Positions 57,704-64,000 of a DNA stretch of 64,000 nt are shown here, piece after piece. The DNA comes from Agarilytica sp045430305. GTDB lineage: Bacteria > Pseudomonadota > Gammaproteobacteria > Pseudomonadales > Cellvibrionaceae. The translations under genes and the position numbers were made by a program. The stretch spans positions 186,001 through 250,000 of the forward strand of contig JAILXW010000001.1 of the NCBI GenBank assembly GCA_045430305.1, read 5' to 3'. Within the stretch, counting starts at the first letter, position 1. Each line of letters begins with the position of its first letter. The notes beneath the pieces are model-generated. The model searched no databases. It worked only from the letters and a program-made list of their open reading frames with translations, and was not told the DNA's origin.

Positions 57704-60010
57704 TCAAGAGGCTTTGGCTAGCTTCTCTTGAAAACATGTTTGCATATCGATAGTAGAAGTATCGGAGTCAGTTTTTAATGGAATAGAAAAGGAAAACTCG
57801 CTGCCCTGAGAGAAGACGGATGTGCAACACAATTCGCCACCTAAAAGCTCTACTAATGCTTTGCATATTGTTAAGCCTAAGCCTGCACCGTTATATTGAC
57901 GTGATGTGGAGTTGTCTAGCTGATTGAATGGCATGAACATACTAGAAATATGCTCTTCTTCAATACCGATACCTGAATCTTGAACCTTAAAGTAAAACAT
58001 TGCGGTATTGGTTGAACTCTCTGTTATAGCGAGCGACACCTCAACATACCCGCTCTGGGTATATTTAAGTGCGTTATCGACTAATTTTATAAGGATTTGC
58101 TCGATTTTATGAACGTCGCCAATTAGAAAGTCGGGCGCATGTCGTGGGAGTTTAACGATAAAATCAATCCCTTTTTCTTCGGATATTCCTATGAATACTG
58201 AATGTAGCTTTTCCATCGTTTCTACCAAACTAAAACGCGTTTCTTTTGGTGCTAGGTCGCCCGATTCAAATTTAGAATAGTCCAATATTTGTGTTACAAG
58301 ATCAAGCAAGGTTTCACTGGCATGAAACGATCTTTCTACTAATTGCTGTTGGCGATTTTCTAGCTGTGATCTTTTGAGTATGCGTAAAAACCCGATAATG
58401 GCATTGAGTGGTGTGCGTAGTTCATGGTTCATATTTGCGAGAAATTGCGATTTTACTTTATTGGCATTTTCTGCTTGAATTTTTAGTTTTTCGGCTTGTT
58501 CTTTTGCTTGAAGATAGGCGTAGGTTTTACTTTCTACTTCACGTTCAACGGTTTCTGTATGCCCTGTAATGAGAAGAATAAACATTTGTAGAAAGGCTGC
58601 TATTAGAAGCCCGCCGGTTAAAATATACCAGCTTTCCCAGTTCTTACTCACTATTTCGAGCGCATTGTTAGTCGCTACGCTTACTCGTATTTCTGTGTTT
58701 TCCAATGGGAATGTCGCATCGTAAGACCGGTATTGGTTTTTTTGTGTCGTATTCAGCCGGTTACTATGCCAAGAAATGTCGAATTCGTTATGCGTCGTTA
58801 TTGCTAATTCGACATCATACGTATGATCTCCAATAATTCTGTAAAAAACATCGGGAGTTAATAGGCCTATTATAATTCCTGACTGGCCAGTCACTCCTTC
58901 AGGGGTTGTCTGGCTTGCTACAGGAAGCGAGACATAAATATCACTGCTTTCTGATGACTCACTTTCATTTCCGATGATACTAAGATGTCCAAAATTAAAG
59001 CTTTGTTTGAGGTCGTTATGAATGCTGGTGGGGAATTTTGTATTCAGTGAGCTCTGAGTGTTGATTGGAGCTTTTGGTTTGTGTGTGTGCTGGTACAAAC
59101 GCTCAAAATCGAGTGTAGATTCTGTATCAGGGTTTTCATTTTGTGAAATGGGGATCCAGCTGACTTGAGCGAGTGACTTTGCGGCATTAAGTTGAATGCT
59201 TGCGAAGTGGTGGAATTCTTCTTCTGTTACATAGTTAGAGGATTGGTAGAATGCCAGAAATGATTGAAGGTTGACACGAGCTTCTTCAAAAGCAGCTTCG
59301 ATATTTCTTGCGTGTTTATAGGCGATGGTATCCAGCTCGTGTTGCACATCATTCTTTTGTTTTTCTAAAGATCCAAAAAATACAAAAAGAACGAGAAAAA
59401 ATATGCAGCCAATAGGCAATACCACAAATAGCTTTCTACTTTTAATATTTGATCGTTGTTCCAGTAGCAGTAGTGTAAGTGGGGTAAATAGCAGTACGCC
59501 AATTGTGTCGCCAATCCACCATGTTGCCCAAGTAAAAAAATAATTTTTCGCAGAGATAATTCCTGACGTCAGCAAAGTGCTGGTGCCAAGGCTAGAAGAA
59601 GCTACACAGCCAATGCAGCTAACCAATAAAACAAAGCTCACAACGGTTTTAGGTGAGTCTACCAATGATTGGCTTCCACAGAAACGTTTAAAGAGAACAC
59701 GGCCAAATAAAGCCTGAAATACTGCACCGCTGGAAATAAATAGAGTGGGTACTACTGCGGGTATAATACTTGTTGCGAAGTTATTCGTGGCAATGCCAAG
59801 GTTCAAAATAAAAGAACCAAGAGCGATGCCCAATAACGTAGGTATTAATTGTAAACGTAATATTAAAGCAAGGGCGATACCCGATGCCGGCCAAACTGCT
59901 GATGCAAAGCCCGGTGGAATTGCCAGTAGGCGACCAAACTGGCCTGCTATGTAATACGCAAGCGCAGCAATTAGTAAATGTACTAAAGGGTGTGAAGATC
60001 GAACTAGCAA
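57704..60010 (-). CDS. MASE1/CHASE-type sensor histidine kinase
   Basis: 768 residues. Residues 8-210 contain about seven hydrophobic segments with the MASE1 pattern (GFASAVWPASGIALALIL, TWWIGDTIGVLLFTPL). Residues 215-450 are a periplasmic CHASE-like domain (AFEEARVNLQSFLAFY, IGLLTPDVFYRII), closed by another membrane helix (460-482). HisKA has His529 in LANMNHELRTPLNAIIGFL; HATPase has KLVDNALKYT, DSGIGIEEE and GAGLGLTI. It ends without a receiver domain. The TTG start is preceded directly by an in-frame TGA, so no longer version exists. Partner regulator not adjacent. Confidence 0.88.
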   Translation of the reverse strand: MLVRSSHPLVHLLIAALAYYIAGQFGRLLAIPPGFASAVWPASGIALALILRLQLIPTLLGIALGSFILNLGIATNNFATSIIPAVVPTLFISSGAVFQALFGRVLFKRFCGSQSLVDSPKTVVSFVLLVSCIGCVASSSLGTSTLLTSGIISAKNYFFTWATWWIGDTIGVLLFTPLTLLLLEQRSNIKSRKLFVVLPIGCIFFLVLFVFFGSLEKQKNDVQHELDTIAYKHARNIEAAFEEARVNLQSFLAFYQSSNYVTEEEFHHFASIQLNAAKSLAQVSWIPISQNENPDTESTLDFERLYQHTHKPKAPINTQSSLNTKFPTSIHNDLKQSFNFGHLSIIGNESESSESSDIYVSLPVASQTTPEGVTGQSGIIIGLLTPDVFYRIIGDHTYDVELAITTHNEFDISWHSNRLNTTQKNQYRSYDATFPLENTEIRVSVATNNALEIVSKNWESWYILTGGLLIAAFLQMFILLITGHTETVEREVESKTYAYLQAKEQAEKLKIQAENANKVKSQFLANMNHELRTPLNAIIGFLRILKRSQLENRQQQLVERSFHASETLLDLVTQILDYSKFESGDLAPKETRFSLVETMEKLHSVFIGISEEKGIDFIVKLPRHAPDFLIGDVHKIEQILIKLVDNALKYTQSGYVEVSLAITESSTNTAMFYFKVQDSGIGIEEEHISSMFMPFNQLDNSTSRQYNGAGLGLTICKALVELLGGELCCTSVFSQGSEFSFSIPLKTDSDTSTIDMQTCFQEKLAKAS

Positions 60011-60186
60011 GGGTCAAGTCAGCCTCAAAGTATGAAAGGGTATCTACTTTAGTGCAGAGGCGGGCGGGGTGCGCCAATGCCGCATGCATGACTCTAGTTT
60101 AGACCTTACATTTTAGTTTGAGGGGCTGTTTTTAGTTAAGGGCGCGCTTTATAGCCGGTAGCAACAAGAAGTTCTAAAAAGTGGGG

Positions 60187-60230
60187 CTTCACTTGGGTAT
60201 CGAGTTATAAACCTGGATACCCAAGTGGAG
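60187..60230 (-). terminator. Terminator-like long hairpin after the AIM24 operon
   Basis: CTTCACTTGGGTATC and GATACCCAAGTGGAG pair over 15 positions with one G-U, 14-base loop. On the minus strand it follows the last AIM24 gene, and TTTTT comes seven bases after the stem. Confidence 0.6.
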
Positions 60231-60242
60231 TGGTGGTGTGAT

Positions 60243-61265
60243 CTAGCCTTTATTTTTGACTGGTCTGAACCAATGGGCCCAACTCACGAAAGCTGCGGTG
60301 CCGCGTGTTTGGATCCACACTTTACCTTGGCCACTAAAGCGGCATACAAAACCTTCACCAGAAAAAAACAAAGATTTATAGCCGCCAACTTTGGTGATGT
60401 TGTATTCCAAACCTTCTGTAAACGCGACGATGTTGCCAGTATCGACTACGTAATCATCGGTTACATCAATTTCGATGATAGCACCGTAGGAGTTAAACCA
60501 AAGATCGCCTTTACCAGACGCTTTAATCAGGAAAAGGCTTTCGCCAGAAAAGAAGCCTTTAACCAAGCCTTGCCATTTTGTTTCAACTTCGACGTCTGGG
60601 CCGCAAGCAACGAAGGCGGAGTTTTGTAGGAATATACTTTGGTTGTCGAGGTATTCGTGACGTAAATCGCCCGGTGTACCCGGTGCAATACCCACTTCAC
60701 CAGACACTTCTTCAGCGGTAAATTCATTAATGAAGATATTCTCGCCAGTGAGTAAACGCCCAAAACCACCGCGCAGTTTTGTTTTCATGCGAATATTGGT
60801 GTCCATGGTTGCCATGGCAGAGGCTTCGACTTTTAGCATTTGGTTCGCAGGTATTTCCACATTCACGAATGCGTAGTCTGGTTTGCCGCAGGTGGTAAAT
60901 GCGTAACCGGGTTGCTCTTGTGTATCTTGATGCTCAGGCTCCGTTTGTGATGTAGAGTTACCCGCCGCTTCTGTTGCAGCAGGAGTGACATCGGGTGCGG
61001 CAGTAGGAGAGGGTGTAGAGCTTGGTGTTTCTGATACGCTTTCCAGTTTACTTTCGATCCCCGATTTTTGTAGGGCCTGAATAAATTTCGCTCCGGTGGC
61101 GTTATCGACATTTTTCTTAATGGTGACCGGTGCTTTCGCAAAGGTGGTTTTTGCTTTTTCTAAGGGAAGTTTAAAAAGTTTTGCAAAACCTGCGATGGCA
61201 TCTTCTTGGCTCACACTGTTTACTAGCTTGCCGGTGAGTACGACATTGAAAATTTCTTCACTCAT
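60243..61265 (-). CDS. AIM24/TIGR00266 protein with extra N-terminal domain
   Basis: 340 residues. Residues 1-75 form a small domain (FNVVLTGKLVNSVSQEDAIA, LFKLPLEKAKTTF, IKKNVDNATGAKFIQALQKS) of the kind appended to various membrane proteins. A Ser/Thr/Pro/Gln linker (76-120) is followed by the AIM24 beta-sandwich (AFVNVEIPANQMLKVEASAM, LRGGFGRLLTGENIFINEF, GPDVEVETKWQGLVKGFFSG, YVVDTGNIVAFTEGLEYNIT). AIM24 homologues are implicated in mitochondrial inner-membrane organisation in yeast; bacterial function is unknown. Last of four genes in one operon; AAGGAG precedes the ATG. Confidence 0.82.
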   Translation of the reverse strand: MSEEIFNVVLTGKLVNSVSQEDAIAGFAKLFKLPLEKAKTTFAKAPVTIKKNVDNATGAKFIQALQKSGIESKLESVSETPSSTPSPTAAPDVTPAATEAAGNSTSQTEPEHQDTQEQPGYAFTTCGKPDYAFVNVEIPANQMLKVEASAMATMDTNIRMKTKLRGGFGRLLTGENIFINEFTAEEVSGEVGIAPGTPGDLRHEYLDNQSIFLQNSAFVACGPDVEVETKWQGLVKGFFSGESLFLIKASGKGDLWFNSYGAIIEIDVTDDYVVDTGNIVAFTEGLEYNITKVGGYKSLFFSGEGFVCRFSGQGKVWIQTRGTAAFVSWAHWFRPVKNKG

Positions 61266-61275
61266 AACGTACTCC

Positions 61276-61959
61276 TTAGGCTTTTCTTGCGCGTAAGTGC
61301 GAGGTTAAGGCATTACCAAAACTGCCCGTATTATGCGATTGACACCAAACCGTGCCTTTCCCATGGAATTTACACACCAAGCCTTCGCCACCTAGAAAAG
61401 AGTGCAGCCAGCTTTTTCCCGCTTTTGTGATTTTGAAATCGAGGGTTTCATCAAAGGCGACAATGTGGCCTGAGTCGACAATGTATTCACCATCAACTTC
61501 TATTGGGTAAATCGCACCGAAGGAAGACACAATAAGCTGCCCCGAACCTTTTAAATTTAGCCAAAAAACACTTTCGCCTGAAAAAAGTGATTTAAAACCT
61601 TGCCAGCCTAAGTCAATATCGATGTCTTTTGAACACGCTAAAAAAGAACCGCCTTGCACAATAAGGTTTTCATTATCTAAATCAAAGGTACACATATCTC
61701 CGGCGAGATTTGTGCCTAAAAATACAGTGCCATTGCCTTGTTTGGGTTCAAAATGGTTGAGAAACAGAGACTCGCCCGCAATTAAACGTTTTGCCGCTTT
61801 AAATAAGCCCCCCGATTTCTTTTTATGTGTTGTGGTGGTGATATCCATATTACCGCTCATTGCAATCATTGCGCCCGATTCAGCGGTTATCGTTTCACCT
61901 TCTTCTAATGTGATTTTTGCCGCACTGTTGCCAGGGCGATAGAGTAATTCAATATTCAT
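61276..61959 (-). CDS. AIM24/TIGR00266 family protein, second copy
   Basis: 227 residues, a single AIM24 fold: AAKITLEEGETITAESGAMI, GGLFKAAKRLIAGESLFLNH, CSKDIDIDLGWQGFKSLFSG, YIVDSGHIVAFDETLDFKIT and SFLGGEGLVCKFHGKGTVW. The repeated GExLF and V-D-(T/S)-G-H-(I/L)-V-A-F motifs are shared with both neighbours. AAGGAG precedes the ATG; 22 bp from the upstream paralogue. Confidence 0.85.
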   Translation of the reverse strand: MNIELLYRPGNSAAKITLEEGETITAESGAMIAMSGNMDITTTTHKKKSGGLFKAAKRLIAGESLFLNHFEPKQGNGTVFLGTNLAGDMCTFDLDNENLIVQGGSFLACSKDIDIDLGWQGFKSLFSGESVFWLNLKGSGQLIVSSFGAIYPIEVDGEYIVDSGHIVAFDETLDFKITKAGKSWLHSFLGGEGLVCKFHGKGTVWCQSHNTGSFGNALTSHLRARKA

Positions 61960-61981
61960 GTGTCAGCTCCTTCACTTAGGT

Positions 61982-62644
61982 TTAGCGGAATTTCGGGTTT
62001 AGCCAACCGGCAAGACCGGAAAGCGAACGACTTTGTACGATTATTTTCCCTTTGCCTTGTACGCGTGTAACCAGACCTTCTCCGCCAAATAAGCTAGAAA
62101 ATAATCCACCCGCCAGCTGTAGTTTTAATGTAATGCTGGGTTCATAGGCGACTAAATGTGCGGTATCAACAATGTATTCACCGTCAATTTCTTTTTCAAT
62201 GAGCGCGCCGTAAGCCCCGTACCATACTTTTCCGTCGCCATTTACCACGAGCTTAAACAGGCCTTCGCCAGCGATAAACGAAATAAACCCTGCCCAGCGT
62301 AAGCCAAGTGAGACATTATCGGTGCAGGCTAAGAACGCGCCCGGTTGTAAGTTAAATGAATCACCACTTAATTCAACACAACGGATTTCGCCAGGTACCG
62401 GTTGTACTAGGGTCAAGTTTCGCGCTGTTTCGGTGTTGTTGGTAAAACGGCTGATAAAAAGTGTTTCGCCACCCAGGTATTTTTTTAATAAGCCTTTAAT
62501 TAAACCACCGTTGAATGTTGCAGTGAGGTCGATATCAGCATCCATACTGCTCATGGCGTCAGATTCCGTAACGATCGTTTCGCCAGGGGCGAGTTCTACG
62601 TTGATATATGAAAAGGCTTGAGAGCCTTCAATGCTTGCTTTCAT
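61982..62644 (-). CDS. AIM24/TIGR00266 family protein, first copy
   Basis: 220 residues: YINVELAPGETIVTESDAMS, GGLIKGLLKKYLGGETLFIS, CTDNVSLGLRWAGFISFIAG, YIVDTAHLVAYEPSITLKLQ and LFGGEGLVTRVQGKGKIIVQ. It differs from the other copies by lacking the VDxG glycine (VDTAH). Its ATG overlaps the stop of the M48 gene (TAATGA), so translation is coupled to the protease. Confidence 0.85.
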   Translation of the reverse strand: MKASIEGSQAFSYINVELAPGETIVTESDAMSSMDADIDLTATFNGGLIKGLLKKYLGGETLFISRFTNNTETARNLTLVQPVPGEIRCVELSGDSFNLQPGAFLACTDNVSLGLRWAGFISFIAGEGLFKLVVNGDGKVWYGAYGALIEKEIDGEYIVDTAHLVAYEPSITLKLQLAGGLFSSLFGGEGLVTRVQGKGKIIVQSRSLSGLAGWLNPKFR

Positions 62645-63900
62645 TATTTTTCTGCCCCTGTGTCTAATTGCGCTTCTGTTTTTGATTCAATCACCGATGC
62701 TTCAGCTTCTTCTTTGTTTTCATCTTTCTCTAAGGCTTTAGTATGTTCTACTACAAAAATACTAACGCTTTCTTTTAGCTTAGAAAAATCGTTGTCTAGG
62801 TCGAGGTAGTTGTATTCGAAGTCTTTTGCTCTGTTATGCAATGCGGCAATACGATCTTCAGTGGCCGGGTGAGAACTCAAAAAGCTCATGCCTTCTTTGA
62901 GCCATTCGCGTTGTTCTTCGTCCTCGATCTGGTCATACATTTCCTGTTCTTTGGCAATGATTTTTTCAAAGAAACGCGCGAGCCCGGTAGGGTCGATATT
63001 CGCTTTAACAAGGATGTCAAAACCCAGAGCATCCGCTTCAGATTCAAACTTTCTGCTGTAGCCCTGATTGATGAGAAGCGGTGCGGCGTCAACCAAAATT
63101 GCAAACACCCCCGATACATCGCCCACTAAGGCGCTTATTAAGAGGTAAGTGCCTGCACTGGATATAACATTGCGAATACCGTGGCGTTGGCGAACATGAA
63201 TGATTTCATGGGCGACTACCCCCAAAACTTCCTCTGGGCTATTTGCGGCTAGAATAAGGCCGGCATTTATTACAACGATACCACCGGGCAGTGCGAAGGC
63301 GTTAAGCTGCTCATCTGCACTAATATAAAATTGATAATCGAAGCGTTTTTCGGGCAACACATCTAGCAGTGGTTGTACTAGTGGGTTTAACAGTGCTTCG
63401 GCCTGCTTATCTTCCATAAATTCTTGTTGTAAGGTGTATTGGTCGAAGCCTGTTTTGCCTAATTTGGTTTCCCATTCTACAGGTATTTGTTCGGCCACAA
63501 TTTTACTGGCGACATCCATATTGGAAAGTAAAAAGACGGGTGTGGCGATAATTGCAATGATCACGACCAATAGTAGGGCCCAGTTTAATTGCCGCGTGCC
63601 GCGTGCCTTGGTCATCTTGGCGCTAAGGTGCGTGTGCTGATTAAGAATGGAGTCTTTTAACAGGCTTCGATCAGAGGTGTAAAACTGCCAGTCAGGTTTG
63701 CTTGGGTGCGTAATAAATACCAGGCGATCACTGGCGCCGCCGAGTTTTAACTCGAGCTGGTCAAAGCCGATCTGAATGTGTTTATCTTGAATCTTAAGGC
63801 TCAGATGGGAAGGGCTAACGATCAGCTCGCCAGAGGCTTTACCTTTGGGTAGGGATGTATGAACCCCATGACAATCATAGCGGTGGGTTTGTTCGTTCAC
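62644..63900 (-). CDS. Membrane-anchored M48-family metalloprotease
   Basis: 418 residues. An N-terminal 100-residue cytoplasmic domain (SGELIVSPSHLSLKIQDKHI) precedes one membrane helix (LNWALLLVVIIAIIATPVFL, 105-125). The peptidase domain has the zinc motif HEIIHVRQRHG (His231, Glu232, His235) and the third ligand in FESEADALGFD. ANSPEEVLGVVA precedes the zinc helix, as in BepA/LoiP-type enzymes, but these are periplasmic lipoproteins without this N-domain. The C-terminus is acidic. GTG start at 63900 after AAGGA; a TGGCCC/GGGCCA hairpin lies at 63924-63939 upstream. Confidence 0.85.
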   Translation of the reverse strand: MNEQTHRYDCHGVHTSLPKGKASGELIVSPSHLSLKIQDKHIQIGFDQLELKLGGASDRLVFITHPSKPDWQFYTSDRSLLKDSILNQHTHLSAKMTKARGTRQLNWALLLVVIIAIIATPVFLLSNMDVASKIVAEQIPVEWETKLGKTGFDQYTLQQEFMEDKQAEALLNPLVQPLLDVLPEKRFDYQFYISADEQLNAFALPGGIVVINAGLILAANSPEEVLGVVAHEIIHVRQRHGIRNVISSAGTYLLISALVGDVSGVFAILVDAAPLLINQGYSRKFESEADALGFDILVKANIDPTGLARFFEKIIAKEQEMYDQIEDEEQREWLKEGMSFLSSHPATEDRIAALHNRAKDFEYNYLDLDNDFSKLKESVSIFVVEHTKALEKDENKEEAEASVIESKTEAQLDTGAEK

Positions 63901-64000
63901 TCCAGCGTTTCCTTACGGTTATGTGGCCCTTTGGGGCCATCTATATCTAATATTTTAAATAAAATTTTGGAACCAGTGTTTAAATCGCCGCTTGGCAGCA

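Noticed and set aside
57514..57753. 79-codon plus-strand frame between the channel and the MASE1 kinase
   Set aside because: Overlaps the kinase 3' end on the opposite strand, no ribosome site and no recognisable motif.

Overview
The window reads as chromosomal DNA of a marine-type gammaproteobacterium. The polar-flagellar/chemotaxis block runs flhA-flhF-flhG(fleN)-fliA-cheY-cheZ-cheA-cheB-motC-motD-parC-parP-cheW-DUF2802, the Pseudomonas/Vibrio arrangement. A FabY-type ketosynthase, a 4Fe-4S CysH, thrH and the run thrS-infC-rpmI-rplT-pheS...pheT-ihfA-merR fit the Pseudomonas/Cellvibrio branch. I would guess a Cellvibrionales relative of Saccharophagus or Teredinibacter from gene order and protein style; this is inference, not a database match. 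No IS element, prophage, integrase or CRISPR array was seen.

Layout. 1-9230: housekeeping genes, mostly on the minus strand (thioredoxin-like fragment, cysH, pabB, GNAT protein, RoxA-type ribosomal oxygenase, purB, hflD, mnmA), with thrH and a Rieske protein on plus. 9231-16500: an accessory signalling block. It holds a small GNAT-fold acyltransferase resembling acyl-homoserine-lactone/N-acyl-amino-acid synthases, translationally coupled to a 7TM-type sensor kinase. Convergent to these lie a TonB-dependent receptor, a HisKA-REC protein without ATPase domain, and a response regulator with an interrupted receiver domain. 16607-35722: flagellar export, placement, sigma-28, chemotaxis, second stator and polar localisation genes, with near-consensus sigma-54 sites before parC and cheW and a sigma-28 site before motC.

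35719-46232: ppnP, a soluble diguanylate cyclase, an HPF-like protein, DUF503, a small heat-shock protein with a ROSE-like RNA thermometer, a DJ-1/AraC regulator, fabY, an XRE-cupin regulator and fadBA. 46233-56345: translation genes (thrS, infC with an AUC start, rpmI, rplT, pheS, pheT, ihfA, merR-like, tRNA-Pro). Here pheS and pheT are split by a UDP-glucose dehydrogenase gene and a MITE-like inverted repeat. 56468-64000: a pentapeptide-repeat potassium channel, a MASE1/CHASE histidine kinase, and an operon of an M48 membrane protease with three tandem AIM24/TIGR00266 proteins.

The best candidates for something undescribed are the 9.8-16.5 kb synthase/sensor/receptor block, the four CheZ-tail-like motifs in the CheA linker, the M48-AIM24 operon, and the switch-like hairpins before rpmI. 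All functional statements rest on reading the translated sequences; no searches were run.
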